Both the position numbers and the translations under genes were made by a program. Below the pieces are notes generated by a model, which had not been told where the DNA came from, ran no database searches, and saw only the letters and a list, made by a program, of their open reading frames with translations. Positions 11,447 through 23,957 of a stretch of 60,000 nucleotides of DNA are shown piece by piece. Source of the DNA: Branchiostoma floridae (lineage: Eukaryota; Chordata; Leptocardii; Amphioxiformes; Branchiostomatidae); contig NC_049997.1 of the NCBI RefSeq assembly GCF_000003815.2, positions 7,414,707 through 7,474,706 on the forward strand, in the 5' to 3' direction. Positions within the stretch are counted from its first letter, which is position 1. The number at the start of each line of letters is the position of its first letter.

Positions 11447-11529
11447 TAGATTAAATCTGAAAACTAAAAACAACTTTTAGTTCATTGCTCAGAAATAGTC
11501 TATGAGGCCTTCCGCCAACTAGCTAACTA

Positions 11530-11656
11530 ACTAAACAAACAAAAAATCAACCAACCAACCAACCAACCAACCAACCAACCAAACAACCAACAAAGAAACC
11601 AACCAACCAACCAACCAACCAACCAACCAACCAACCAACCAACCAACCAACCAACT
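11530..11656. repeat. (CCAA)n microsatellite
   Basis: Two long runs of CCAA tetramers are split by AACAAAGAAA-type interruptions. Read on the minus strand it gives a spurious Trp-Leu-Val-Gly repeat frame. Confidence 0.95.
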
Positions 11657-12457
11657 TGCCAGCCAAATAAACAAACATCTGTTGTGTGTGTGCTCGTCCA
11701 TTGTTCAGTGTATTGTTACACTGTGGTTTGAACAAAGATCAAAAGATAATTTCAAGCAAAATCTTCAATAAAGAGGATTCCATTTAAAAAAGTACACGCA
11801 AGTCCATAATTTCCAAAACTAAGGGGACCGTGACAGTTCTCCACACACACTGTCCAAGAGAACGCCATTTTCTGACCCCGGTATATCGTCAAGCTCATAA
11901 ATCATTAAACATGTCAACAGTCAAGCCAACAGCGTGTCAAGGAAACTTTAAAAGAGTGGATCGTAGTTAGAGCTTTTCCGATCTAAGCTTTATCGTGATA
12001 AAAAGTTCAAATTTGAATCAAATTTAGGGGTGAAAAGGGGCCGTTGTGATCATTTGTCGTGAGCCAGCCGACTTTGAAAAATCACCCAGCATCCAACTTG
12101 TCGAACAGGTTTCGTCCTTGGTTTCATGACTGAACACAGATGAACGGGGGTGTGTCAAAAGTTCGATCTGTACAAATATGACTTAGTTAAAGATTAAGCC
12201 ATTTTTTCTCTAGCGTTTATACGAAACTTAGCCTTTCTGTTACAAACATATACCTATTTCACTACTGCTTCAAAGCTAAAACGGTACCGGTGTTCTTTAA
12301 TTCTTATTTTTGTTCAACAAAAGTAAAAATATCGTTTAGGAGTAAAATTGATTTGGTGTTCATTGACACGACAGTGAGTGACCGGCAGACTTTTGTTTGT
12401 AATTACCTTCACCTTCGTGGACTTGGGATCCATAATGTCGCAATATGGGGTAGGTAG

Positions 12458-12545
12458 GCACGTGTGTATGCATATACGTGTATGTATGTTTGTGTGTATG
12501 TATGTGAGTGTATGTGTGTGTGTGTTGGAGTATGTTTGTGGCGTG
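12458..12545. repeat. TG/TATG-rich simple repeat
   Basis: Imperfect GTATG/TGTG runs. Open frames on both strands here are low-complexity artefacts. Confidence 0.85.
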
Positions 12546-12930
12546 TGTACATGTACATCAACCAATAAAACGAAAACCAGAGATACAACTCGTAGGTAAT
12601 TACAATTTGTGGATGGAGACTTGCTTTCAAGATTGCTCCCTTGAAATTTGCAGAACAAAAGGCTGTCCTGACGATTAAGCGGGCTTCGGGCGATTTCTAG
12701 CAATTCGCTCTGGTTTCGCGGGTCCTTGGAAGCTGTGCTTAGATTCGACGAGGTCTCAGCGACGATTTTTGAACTTTTTATGAGATTTTGGATAGGTCTA
12801 TTGCGCAATTCCTGTTCATGTCATTGTTCTTAGGGTGCCCGTCTACCCCATTCATGCCCCACATAATTACCAAAATTCAGAAGTTAAAGTTCAGATCCAA
12901 ATATTAGCTTTTTACCGGTTGGTAGATTCA

Positions 12931-13061
12931 CGACGAGTCAACTAGCGCGAGCTCTAAATTACGAGGAGGCATGACCCTGATGCCGACGAAGAAATGGCAG
13001 AGTTCCCCCTTCCCGTCAGGGTCATGCCTCCTCGTAATTTAGAGCTCGCAGACTCGTCGTC
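12931..13061. repeat. Perfect 32-bp inverted repeat within a longer foldback
   Basis: Positions 12949-12980 (start GAGCTCTAAATTACGAGG) are exactly complementary to 13016-13047, with a 35-base loop. Outside the perfect arms, CGACGAGTC (12931-) and GACTCGTCG (to 13061) also pair. The right flank (CGATCGATTTTCG, TAATGTGAGGGGGG) resembles the right end of the MITE at 3423-3671. Confidence 0.9.
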
Positions 13062-13410
13062 CGATCGATTTTCGGCTAATGTGAGGGGGGTATTACGAAT
13101 GACGAACATTGCCGATGAGTTACGATGACAAGGCGAATTTTACCGACAAAGATGTAGTCACCTTGTTCTCGCTTCAGCCCGGTGTGTCCTCGGCGGTTAA
13201 GCGTGTCTGGGTCGGTAGACTTGTCCGATGATTTGATGTGTCTGTCAAAGAACCCTGCATGAAAAAAGACAAACCCAGCCTTTAACCTTTAGCCTTTCAA
13301 CTTTCCAGAATGGTTTACGACCTGACATATGTAGCGACTCTACCGTAAGCAGGAGAAAATTACAGCCTGCAGGGGTGTGTAATCTCCAAGCAGATGCAGA
13401 GAGGCAAAAG

Positions 13411-13594
13411 TACTACAGTAGAAGCCGTTTAATTACACACTTCATTTGCCAGCATATTTCGTGCAATTACCCGGGTGGTGCTACAAAGCGAAATTATCCA
13501 GCTGCACCGCACCACCTCGGGATATTGGGATTCCGTGCAAACAACAGAAGTGTGCGATAAACCGTTGTGCAATTAATTGGCGTCTACTGTAGTA
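13411..13594. mobile_element. MITE with CTACAGTAG termini and TA target duplication
   Basis: The outer ends CTACAGTAGAAGCC (13413) and GGCGTCTACTGTAG (to 13592) are inverted, as are internal blocks around GTTTAATTACACAC and CACCACC. TA flanks both sides, giving a 180-bp element. The TA duplication fits Tc1/mariner-type transposition. A partial ATCTCCAAGCAGAT motif just upstream (13382-13395) belongs to another foldback family seen at 21.1 and 25.8 kb. Confidence 0.7.
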
Positions 13595-15573
13595 CCCTTT
13601 GTCAAGCTCCCTCTAAACCCACTGCTTCGCCGAACTGAGGGATTGAGAAACGTTACGATTTCTCCTATCTACATCTTCAAGTTGGAGATTAGGCAGAAGT
13701 CCGACAGCTAGACATGTGGCAATGTCTGGAGACAATAGAACTAGAACCCAAAATATTTCTGAGGCTCTTTCAGCCTTGTTTTGTTGTGAATCTGACGTAA
13801 AAAATCCAAATCTCAGATGGGCGCATCCCCTCTCTTTCTTTTGAAAAGAAACAATTTTTTTTCAATTCTCAGAATTATATTTTCTAAGTAAGCGGCATGC
13901 ATTTAAAAGAATAGGCAGGTATTCACTCAAGCGTAAGTGGCAGGGACACAAACAAATGCATCGAGAAGTTTCCGCAAGCCAAGGTGGACGGCATCCGTGA
14001 CGGGCGGCGGCACCTTGCCTACCTGTCCGCCCGCGGGCTCTGAACCGAGTCTGTGAAAAGGGTCAAGGCCTAGCTAGGCCTCCTGTATCTCGTGGTACTT
14101 AGACCAGCAGACTTTGGTGCTATTTCTGCGTGGAAATGTAACTTACAGGGAGAGAGGGAGGGGTGGTATTAGTTCCGAAGGGCCTGCTAGTAATGGTCAA
14201 GTTTTGGTCAGCGCGCGCCTAAGCAAACCCCTAAGGTCATAATACATGTTTGACGGGTTCTCAGAAGTCTACGAGGCTAGCTAACCTCAACAACCTGTGG
14301 CGTCTCGTCCCGCCCCTGAACGGCGGCTAGCAATCCCAATTTACAAGGTACGAATTTAACTCGTATTCGTGAAAAGTACAAGGCAACAAGATCTTATTTT
14401 TTGTGTGTGACGTTAACATACATGCGAGATGACTAGATGCAGTCATGCGAGAAATCCACACGGTCCTAAAACCAGGTGTAGTCACGAACTGTGACACTGC
14501 AGTGACCACAACTGTGTCGGGAAAGGACAGATATCCCCTTGTGTAGCTTACTGAAAATGCAGAAAAACTCCAACCTGTCCTGAAAGACTCACATCCGGTA
14601 TGGGTTCAATGTACTGCAGACATTGCCCTCCGACAAACAGCGAAGCGTCTCCTTTCCGTCTATGAGGAAAAGAAAACTTTCTAGTGCCAACACTTTGTTC
14701 ACACATCCTATTACGCACACTAACCGTGTGCAGTATAGTACAAGTTACAGGCTTCCCATGTCCTCGTTCTTGAGCGATTCTAACCGACGTGAGTGAAAAA
14801 CAACAGCGACAACTGAAGGTTACGACACCTGAATCACTCCTGTTCCAAGACAGCGAAACACGACACCCATGTTTACCTTGAAATCTTAAGAACAGTACAC
14901 TAACTTCACCCTTACCTTGAGCCACTCCGACCACGTCTTGTGAAGGCGGTGTGTACTGGTATCTACACAAACAGGGCGCCGCCCCAAATAAGTATAATGC
15001 GTTTTTAACTACACACAATTACTCGTGCCTCTTCTGTCCTCACACGACCGGGTAGGAATGAAGGTCGCCTGTGATCGACCAACCATCGGACGGTACATGA
15101 CCTGTACAACCACGTTGGGGGCGGAGGGGTTTGCAAGTCCGAGTTTCCCCAGTTAGACGTGACCTGCCGTTTCAATGCTACACACGTAAGAAATTCAAAG
15201 GCAACATGCAACTCTGATCCAACATTAAGCAAAGTCGGGAATTTCATGTAATGCGTTGGGAAGATTTCGAATGGAAGTGTAAAGCGTATAAAAGTCGGTC
15301 ATCCTGAATCCCCCACTAAGCACAGTCGTGACCCCCATGCAGAGCCCCTGTTTTGTCGCACGCTTCGCGCTTCACTGACCACCTTTCAAGGACACTTCAA
15401 GCAGGAGAGAAACAAGGTGAAAGGTCAAAGTGTGCTACCTTACAGACATGGTACAGGGAACCAGTAATAAGACTATCATTATGACCCTATTGTAAGGCGA
15501 CAAAACAATCACTTCAAGTAACTGATGTATTTCAAACCTGTAGCCCGCCCTGCGAGGACTGTTTGCGCACCTG
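13595..15573. other. No recognised gene
   Basis: The stretch contains a 156-codon minus-strand open frame (14548-15018) with no domain I recognise and no coding-like bias. Nothing else is convincing except the TATA-like box at 15287. Confidence 0.4.
15287..15294 (+). promoter_or_regulatory. Isolated TATA-box match
   Basis: The sequence is TATAAAAG in a GC-containing context. About 50 bases downstream an ATG opens only a short frame. There is no supporting gene, so this may be chance. Confidence 0.2.
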
Positions 15574-15985
15574 TTAGACCTACGTCACATTTCCACACCG
15601 GGGCCCGACCGGGATATTTGAGGAAACGAAGAATAGAAATGTATGCGTACAAATATACACAAATAATGCCGGCGACTATTATCTTGCCGTCTTGTGTAGT
15701 ATGTTGTCTTTTGCATCATACTTTTCGTTCCCGAAAGCTGCCCGACCGGGTCCCGGTTTGGAAATGTGACGAAGGCATTAGACCTATGTAACATCTCCGA
15801 ACCGGGGCCCGGTCGGCTAGCTTTCGGGGACAAAATAATATCATATAAAAGGCAACAAAATACACAAGACCTAAAGAGAACAGTCGTCGACATTATTTGT
15901 GTATATTTCTACGTATACATTTCTATTTTTCGTTACCAGATACAGCCCTGCCGTGCCCCGATTTGGAAATGTGATGACGTTCGCC
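15574..15985. repeat. Long imperfect palindrome, arms ~180 bp
   Basis: The centre is near 15770. Blocks on the left (ACGTCACATTTCC, GGGGCCCGACCGGG, AAATGTATGCGTACAAATAT) reappear inverted on the right (to about 15980). Near the centre a second pair of inverted GGGCCCGGTCGG/CCCGACCGGG blocks occurs, so two foldback units appear arranged head to head. The many open frames across it are shadows of the palindrome. Confidence 0.7.
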
Positions 15986-15989
15986 TGTC

Positions 15990-17120
15990 GACTAGACGGC
16001 GTTCGCACTGTTACCTCGCCGGGGGGAGTGTGACAAAAACTGGACTTGTGCAACACTTGACTTCACAATTTGAACATCTTGCAACAAATTACAAAAAAGA
16101 AATGAACAGACAACAAAAGACACATAGCGTAAAATCAAATGATGAGTAGGTAATTTAGGCTGATTCAACCTTACTCCTACTTAAAAACCTAGCATTTGGG
16201 GCATTTACAGGCGGACATATATATCATAGCATTAACAAAAGACACAGAAATAAATCCATATCAGATTTTCTCAATGTTGTGTTTCCTTTGGCTCTTTGTC
16301 TTCCGCCGTTTATCACTTTTGAGATTACTCATTGCTTTATTGTATAATTTTATCTTATAGAATAGTTTGGACCGTGCATCATATCATTGAGAAAATTGTC
16401 ATAGACCTATATAAGTCCTTGTTATGCCAGTGTGCGAGTACAATGATTGGCTTGATAAGCGTTTGGGCAAAATGGGCCACCAAGTGCCCCAATTTGACCA
16501 TGCTGTTCAGATACAATATTACCTCCATGAAATGTCACAGAGGTTATATTTTCAGTAGCATTTGTCAACAAGATATCTCAAGAACGGCTGGGTGGATTGT
16601 TTCCATACTTTGTGTGTTTGTGGGGTGTGATGAATGCTGAAAATAATTAGATTTTGGGCCCCCTAGCGGCTTCCCTTGGTGCTGCAGCACAACCTCAGGT
16701 TTCTCGTGTTCTGAGCAAGCTATGGTCACAATTTTGGGCGTTAGGTATTGTTAAAAATACAGACGACTGGATACCCTTTCCAGATGAGCCCTGTCCCATT
16801 CCGCTATACTGCTCCTTTTGCGCAGTTCATATTTATATACAGTATCATGCACCCAGCCCACATGCTGTGACTGTGTGAAGACATGTCTTTGTATTCGATG
16901 ATACGACTATGTCATATCATATTAAAAACGAATCCATCATAATTGCGATCTAATTATGGTAGAATAGCTGATGGTTGAACGAGATAACTGAGACTGACGT
17001 CAGAACACGGGATAGCCCCTGGGGACAGCATGCCGACATCTAAAGGCAAGGACAGCGCAGGGTCACGTGGGGACACTGTCCCGATGTGCCCCTATCCCTG
17101 GTCATTTTGTTTTTTTATAT
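15990..17120. other. No gene seen
   Basis: Mixed sequence without exons or a clear mobile-element boundary. There is a weak imperfect inverted repeat around 17005-17100 (GGGATAG-CCCC...CCCCTATCCC). Confidence 0.4.
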
Positions 17121-17126
17121 CCTCCA

Positions 17127-17171
17127 AGTAGTCGGAAAAAGAGGAGCGCTGGTGTAATTTTTCCGACTACT
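17127..17171. repeat. Small hairpin, 14-bp perfect arms
   Basis: AGTAGTCGGAAAAA (17127-17140) pairs with TTTTTCCGACTACT (17158-17171) across a loop of about 17 bases. Confidence 0.8.
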
Positions 17172-17473
17172 ACTATATCTACGCGACTCAACCTTTGCTT
17201 GGAGAGTAGTTTTTTTAACGAATTAACGGTGTGCATGGGCAGAATAGAAATGATCACAGAAAGATGGATTTTGTGATAAACCCAGAAACATGCTACCACA
17301 GGAGCCACACTCAAAATTATACGCTAGTTCAAACAGAGTCATCATGACCAACATGTCAAAACTGACGGGCGTTCGTCATCCATATGGCGTCCGATTGTCG
17401 GTTGACACCTGGACTATAGTTGGGTATACTTCGTACGATATACAAGCGGACGTATTGTACTACAACTGTACAG

Positions 17474-17811
17474 TTAAGCTAAGGGCACAACCCGCCGTAC
17501 GTGCAAATACGTGATGTCTACGTGCCAAAACGTGGGCAATATTTTGGGATCTGTAAGTGGTAAGTACCGCTCCGTATGAACTCGTAGGAAATCCGACGGA
17601 TTTTGGAGTACGCAGACACGCCGTAGAACTTTACGTACAGGCAAAACTTGTGCCATCGGGCTGCGGATTCGCCCCCCGTACGTGCCGGTCCGGGCGACGC
17701 GCCTGCCCTGTACAGCCTGAACGTTTTCAGAAATACGTGGCGGACATGGCCTCCCCCCAAAAAAAACGTACGGACAAATTGCACGTACGGTGGGTTGTGC
17801 CCTTAGCTTTA
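17474..17811. mobile_element. Foldback MITE with exact TTA target duplication
   Basis: The termini AGCTAAGGGCACAACCC (17477) and its complement (to 17808) are followed inward by GCCGTACGTGCAAAT and its near-exact complement. TTA flanks both ends (17474-17476, 17809-17811). The interior is GC-rich with many ACGT/CGTAC words and no real ORF. The TWA duplication and GGGC-containing TIR fit PIF/Harbinger MITEs. Confidence 0.8.
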
Positions 17812-17824
17812 GGTTCATGTCTTG

Positions 17825-17975
17825 TTAGCCTGGATGCCAGACCAGAGCCAGAGCCCTAGTTAAGGCCTGACTCAGAGGGAGGGGCCTGTTGTGCAATTTC
17901 CTTGGGGGCATGTTGGCCCTAGAGCCGACGAGTTTGCTTGCGTAAGTCCTGGAAACAGTCTGGCATCAAGGTTAA
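17825..17975. mobile_element. Short inverted-repeat element, 18-bp TIR
   Basis: TTAGCCTGGATGCCAGAC (17825-17842) pairs with GTCTGGCATCAAGGTTAA (17958-17975) with two mismatches. The size, about 150 bp, is MITE-like. It lies immediately beside the previous MITE. Confidence 0.65.
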
Positions 17976-19316
17976 TGCCATTGTTAGCTTGTACGACAAA
18001 GTGACTTTGACACGCGTGTTGTTTTGCCTACGGATATTTAGACAGCATGGCTAAGAGAAACCGAGTCAATAGAACTCATATGTCATCAGAAAAACACATT
18101 ATATAGCTAATAGGGCCACTTCATATCCCCCAAAAGGCCGCGTCGTTGCGCTTGCTAAGGAGGCTATCACAACACCTTGGCGGAAGTATGAAACCTAACC
18201 AGACATGACTTCAGTTCACCTGCCTCCACGAGTCATCAAACATACAACACCGTAGCGACAAAGTTTGCAAAATGGCCGTTCCGGCTTTACAAGGCTTCTG
18301 ACTGTTTACAATGAGAATTCTTGAGGACTAAGTGACGTGACGCCCCGCACGTACAGACACTAGCCTCCTTCGCAGACTTCTTGAGCGGCGGCGTTTTTTT
18401 ATGGGGGTAGCGCTGCTTCGTAACATGGGCGAGTTTTGCCGCAAAACTCACGTCCCCAGCATAGCGAATCTTACCCCAAGTTCCAAATTTTGCGACCCCC
18501 CCCCCAAAAAAAAAAAACTCCACTGCTTCAGAAGTCCTGGTACGAGAAGGCTTAATGCAGGTCTATGGCGTGTGCGGTGAACTTTAACCTGACCACCAGC
18601 GAGTAAACCTGGCAGCGTGCACCGGAACGTGCAAAACTAGTTTCATCTGGAGGGAGGGTTGGTACATAATGGCGCCATGTAAAATATGACCTTGACGATG
18701 CTGGAAATCTTGTTCTCAGTTAAAAATTGAGGAGGCCTAGGAATGAGGACCGGGGGATGGAGGGGGGGGGGGGGTAGGATAAGGGACAGGGACGCCAGGA
18801 CTTAGGGACACTGACCACAGTGAAACAGTGGCCATAGTGGAACGATTACCATACAATGCAACAGAAGTTGTAGCCTTCACCTTGTTCTTATCCACAGATA
18901 TTCTATCGACAGAAGACCGCTTTAGAGGGGCAAAGTGGGAAGTCTCCAACATACAGGGAAAGGCTCCCTCGCAGTGGTCGCACTCTTTAAACTTCCCATA
19001 GACTGCTAGCTATAATACATTACTGCATATGACAAACTATACAGCTAATAATACATTACTGTATATGACATACTGCACAGCTACCAAGAAATATGCCCCC
19101 TTTCTCGTGTTAAAGCCTAATTTTTCCCGGAACGATTTCTCCACACGTTAGAACTGACCTGGGTGAGTTGTTGGCAGAGCGGCCTGGTGAGCAGAGACCT
19201 GGCGGCAAAACTACAGCCGAACCCTCTGGGCACCCCTCTTTTGGGAAGTATGAATATGGTTACAATGTAGGTGCAATCAAGTGCAAATAGATAATTGTAG
19301 GCAGCTCGGTAGTCTG
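17976..19316. other. No gene seen; homopolymer runs
   Basis: Contains a C9-A12 run at about 18498-18518 and a long G run at about 18764-18775. A short duplication of ACTATACAGCTAATAATACATTACTG-type sequence lies at 19010-19085. No coding evidence. Confidence 0.4.
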
Positions 19317-19547
19317 TAAAGGTGGTATCTCACTTGGGGCACCGGTACGGCACTGCGGGGTTCAAAATTACTCAATGAATTTCAGAGACAAAGAACGAAT
19401 TTTTATACGTTTTGTGTATTTTGTTTAAGTCATACTTTCACGGATCACACAATATTTGAATTATAAAAGATTGGCGAAAATAACACAACAATGCCACAGT
19501 GAACGAACCCCGCAGTGCCGCACCAGTGCTTTGAGATACCACCTTAG
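19317..19547. mobile_element. Foldback MITE, TIR AGGTGGTATCTCACTT
   Basis: The ends AGGTGGTATCTCACTTGGGG (19320) and complementary GATACCACCT (to 19544) have flanks TAA and TAG. The inner right arm (ACACAACAATGCCACAGTG, then CCCCGCAGTGCCGC) resembles the right arm of the 26.2-27.4 kb element. This makes it a shorter member of the same family. Confidence 0.75.
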
Positions 19548-19917
19548 GCAGATTTTTGGGGTGAACGATCATCAGAACATTTTCTGACGGTCGACGTCGG
19601 GTTTCTCGGACAGGCCCTTGACCCCACCGTACTTAAGCTTTCCTGTAGTCTGAAACCTCATGATTGTTTCAACCTTTAATGTAAGGTTACTGACGGTATT
19701 AATGAAAAAATAAATACATTCTGGTATACTACTATTCTTAAACATTAGATGATGTAATTTAAGTTCAATGCTAATAGATTGAGATCCAAAGTGTTCCTTG
19801 TTTGAGGTTGGGGTGCCTGGTGTGTGTACATGTATATATGTTAGTGCGTTAGTAGTTTCCTGAAAGTATTTTCTAGAAACGTGTGGGTCTTCCACGAACC
19901 ATGTGTTCCGCAAGGCG

Positions 19918-20310
19918 TGCACTTTGCACGGTTATCACTTCCTCATCTATTTTCGGTTACCGTTGTTGGCACGTGGGAACGATTTATGCTCCACCGCACG
20001 TAATAAGGAAGCGTTTCTTAAAATCTCACCCGGAGGAAGGGACATTTTTCTCGGAATGCTACAGGGTGCTTTCGGACAAATGGATTTCAAATATTTGTCT
20101 TTGATGTATTTATCTTTTTTTGTGAAATCGTCCAGAAATATTTGTTCCTTTTTTCAGGAATTTCGTCTCCCCCCAACTGTGACCATCACTTCCTCATTCA
20201 TTTTCAAAAGTTGACATTTGAACGCGCAAGTCAAAAGGAAGGGCTTCTTAAATATCGAAAAGAGGATGTAAGTTTTTCTCGGAAATCCCTGTGGTGCTTC
20301 TGGATGCCAG
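19918..20310. repeat. Degenerate tandem duplication, ~240-bp unit
   Basis: Matching pairs include CACTTCCTCATCTATTTTC/CACTTCCTCATTCATTTTC, AAGGAAG-TTCTTAAA and TTTTTCTCGGAA, in the same order and spacing in both units. The open frames here derive from the repeat. Confidence 0.55.
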
Positions 20311-21059
20311 GAGTTCCCATTGTTCGTTCCACTTCCGTGTATCTATCGTTTTTTTTTTAAATAATTATGCACTTCCGCGAACTGCACATTCCTGTAAGTG
20401 CATGGGGGTCTACGGCTGTGTCTGGGTGTCATGTATTCTCCTGTTACGTACACGTAACTTAAATGTACGTTGAAGTTTTTGAAGAAAAAAAATTGCTTTT
20501 AACTACGCTTAGTTTTCTCATTGCTATGGAGCCAAGATTGAATTTTGCCCAGGGGCGGAGGCTTTCAACTACCTGTAATGTCCGTAATGTTCAGCTAGAG
20601 CTCACTGGGGCAAACCCATTCTCTTATATTTGTCTCCGTGTACGAAGGTTTTATATTATGTTTAAAGGTATGTCTGAATGTTTGTATTCATGTGTGTTCG
20701 TAGTAAATTGAATACAGCAGAGTGCCACAAGGTGGGGTGGGAAGCTAGGCACATTGGGGACACTGACAGGAGGTCCCATAAAAGTTCATCGCATTCACTG
20801 TCTTTAGTTTTATTTTTACTATGCATATGCATCGGTACATCGGGGTACGTTGCTTATCAGATTAAGTGCGGTGGGTGGGGGGTTCATTAGACAGAATCAG
20901 CGAGAAAATGCACAAAAATGACTACGACAAGAAATTCGCAGGAGCAAAAAAATGCTTCAGGGAGGCATGAAACCTTCGATTAATTGTTTATAAGTGTGGC
21001 GTTTAAAAAAACCCTACTTGATGCTCTCTCAGACGAACACAAAAACGGCGGCTTAACGA
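20311..21059. other. No gene seen
   Basis: No exon, RNA gene or clear repeat was recognised. Confidence 0.4.
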
Positions 21060-21225
21060 TAATCTCCAGGCAAATTTACTACTGGAATAAGACAGGATCA
21101 AAGAGTACAGCTGGTCACCGGGAGGTAACAGCCACTGGGTAGCCAAACACACTAATATGCCGGCTCCACTCCTCTGCCAGCTTTCGATTCTATCATATGC
21201 TACCATAGGATCTGCTCGGAGATTA
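21060..21225. mobile_element. Foldback element of the TAATCTCC family
   Basis: The left end TAATCTCCAGGCAAATTT and right end GGATCTGCTCGGAGATTA are inverted. The same terminal sequence bounds the 25807-25931 element, and one end occurs at 13382 and 53750. Confidence 0.6.
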
Positions 21226-23686
21226 GCTTAACGCTACCTCCGTAGGACGACCTGACGAACTGTGTAACTGTCAATAGTGTCAGGGAGTCGACCTCAGGAT
21301 CACTAATCACCGATCACACCGCGGCACGGTAGCTAGGGCCTTCAGGCCATCTTCTGAGATGTTGACATAACCGCAGGTGTACAATAAGTCTGAATGTTTA
21401 CCTACCTCACTGTTTGCTTTAAAGTCAAGAGTATGGAAGGCGTTATTGTATATACATAGGGCTTGGGGGCAAACAAGTTTAACGGGAATCCTATACAAAC
21501 ACACATTGATTCATGTGAAACGGTGAACAACTCAAACAACCTCAACTTCGACCTGAAAACCGGCTGCATTTTTTAAATTCATAAATACATAAACAATGTA
21601 TCCAGACCACTACACAAGGTCGTTGACGCATGTACACTGCATGTTAAAGCCATATTTGAGGTTGTTTGGGGGTATTGCAGGCAGACCCGTGCACATGTAG
21701 TAGAGCAACTTAACTTTAGAATTTTCCGGTAGGTTGACATGATAATGACACTGTAAAACATGCATGGAGGATGTTCTAAAAAGTTGGCGTCATCTTCTCG
21801 AACACTTTTTTGTTCTTGAACGATCCAGAACAACAATACAGTGATCCTCAATGACTGGCTGCTTATAAATTATGATGGTCGCAAAAGGTGACAAACTGAG
21901 ATATTCAAGGCGTACATGAGTGAACACAGACCACTTCCATCGGAATAGCCCCCTATAATATTCAATTCCCTACCATTGTGGCCCTGTGTGGCCCAAGGGC
22001 TATGAAAAGGCGATGGTTACACCTAGACACCAACGTGAGGTGTGGGAATGAACCTAGCGTCGCGCGAAGGATCTACAACAAACTTTCAGCCTGTCACAAG
22101 ACAGTTGTACGACAAATGCACGACCGTCCTAATACGAATGCCCTCAATTTGTTATCATCGATTGTGATACGACCTTGTATACGACGATTGTGATACGACC
22201 TTTGATACTGAAGCCAAACAGGTATTGATATTGTGCGGAAGTAATCCAACAGGATCATCTACGTGCCGCAATACATGTCACAGGGCACGCGCGCAAAAAG
22301 GCAAACAAACACTATAATACCGATACGCAAGCTAGTAACGTTACGTATTACTAGAGCAGGTATTTGGCATGAAAGGCGTGCTGTGCATTGTAAGGAGCCA
22401 GGCCGCACCTTTAAACAGCTCGAGCCATGGGTTAAGACGTCTCGGGATGGGTGTGACGGGCTGGGAAGACGCCGAAGCTGTCGAGACAGACAGTTACCTG
22501 CACCTTAGCAGGTGGGATGACCTGAGCAGCCAATGGCGGACATTGAACGACGGGCGAACCTTCATGGGGTCAAAGGTTGGATTCGCTGCCTGATGATCTA
22601 GTGGATGGTGTTGTGTTTGCCATGTCCGTTTAGGGCCGCGATACAAAGTCATGGTGAGCAAACAAGGTCTTGGCCTCAATGCCAATGACATGCGCTTTCT
22701 CCAGTCATCGCCAATCAGGTTGATTATGTGAGGATGTAACGGTATCTGTTTGTGGTTTAGCAGCAAAACCCAAGGAGATGATGGGTTGTGTTATATGCAA
22801 TTTTGTTGTAAGTGGTTTGGTCTTGCTCAATCGAAGAAATGATTAGATTTTGAGCCCTCTGGCTTCTTTCCTTGGTAATAAAGCATAACGTCCGGTTTTT
22901 GTTTCTAGTTTAATATTTGAGTCTTTAACTCTTTAAAAGTTTCAGTATCAACCACAATCAGTGGTGAAGAGTTCCTGTCCATTACATTCCATGAACATAC
23001 TGGGAGACAAAAATTATCACAAAAGTCAGCATCATCTCTGGACTTATGCAGAGGCGAGAACAACTTCGTGTAAATACCATGTTGCATGACATTCATCTCC
23101 AAACAGATGGTGGGTTTGCCGAGCTTCTCTGATAGTAAAGGTAGTAAGGATGGGTATTGGTTGCCAGACAGAGAAGCTAAAACTTAGAAAACGTTAAATC
23201 TTCCACCCCAACATCTGCTTGAAGATTATCGTTTACTGCATACCCTCTCTGTACTGACATTTTAACCAGGAAAACGTATCATCTGTAAAGTAAAATTGAC
23301 AAAAAAACATTATTGTTGAGATGATTGACAAATTACAATGCAAACATGTCACCATTCCTTTTAGCGTGGCTTCACAAAACTTGGCCTAGCCTGAAAAAAA
23401 AAGATTATGTGTTGTAAACTTTACATATTCCGCTAGTCGTGCCTGACCTGCTATTGTCCTTGATCGCTAGCTTACACCTGAACACATGAACACCTGAAGA
23501 AAGAGCAGTTAAGACTATGAACCCCCTACTATCATTTCACCACACTGGATTCTAATTGTTTTGATGTGCACCGGAAATCACGTGTGTTGGTTGGAAAAAA
23601 GTCGTGACATTTTCCTTTCATTCTTTTTTTTCGATTGGCCTTCCCGATCGAAACAAAAACGGATGAAAGGAAAAGGTCATGACTTT
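21226..23686. other. No gene seen
   Basis: Contains a short direct repeat (ATTGTGATACGACCTT at about 22157 and 22186) and otherwise no recognised features. Open frames near 22263-22766 on opposite strands overlap each other and lack family features. Confidence 0.4.
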
Positions 23687-23853
23687 GTAACAGTGGGGTT
23701 CTGTTCTGACCACGCCAACAGCTCTTGAGCTTTTGGTGTTGTGGTTAGCACGTTGGATTTGTGATCCGGCTGCCCGGGTTCGGCGCGGGTTCGAATCCCG
23801 GGAGTCGGGGTGTTGTTTCTTTCTGTTCTTACTCGCCCCTCGTATTTCTACAA
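23687..23853 (+). mobile_element. tRNA-derived SINE, copy 1
   Basis: A pol III A-box-like GTGGTTAGCACGTTGG (23741-) and a perfect B box GGTTCGAATCC (23788-23798) sit in a tRNA-like fold with a long variable-arm-like segment between them. The unit starts GTAACAGTGGGGTTCT and ends CGTATTTCTACAA. A nearly identical unit follows at 23958. Acceptor-stem pairing is not evident, so I call a SINE, not a tRNA gene. Confidence 0.65.
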
Positions 23854-23957
23854 TGGTTCCCACGCCGGCCCTGTGAGTAACAGGCTAGTATGTGCCACAC
23901 AGGGATGTCGATCTCGGAGATTCGAGGACGAATCTTGAAAAGAAAAGGGGGAGTAGT

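Noticed and set aside
11547-11735. Open frame with Trp-Leu-Val-Gly repeats on the minus strand
   Set aside because: It is only the (CCAA)n microsatellite read in frame.
12314-12808. 164-codon minus-strand open frame
   Set aside because: It spans a TG-rich simple repeat and foldback-like sequence, with no domain or splice support.
14548-15018. 156-codon minus-strand open frame
   Set aside because: No recognisable motif, no codon-like bias and no splice context. Length alone is not enough in this sequence.
23741-23806. True tRNA gene
   Set aside because: The A and B boxes are good, but the acceptor stem does not pair and an identical unit with the same non-tRNA flanks follows, so a SINE is the better call.
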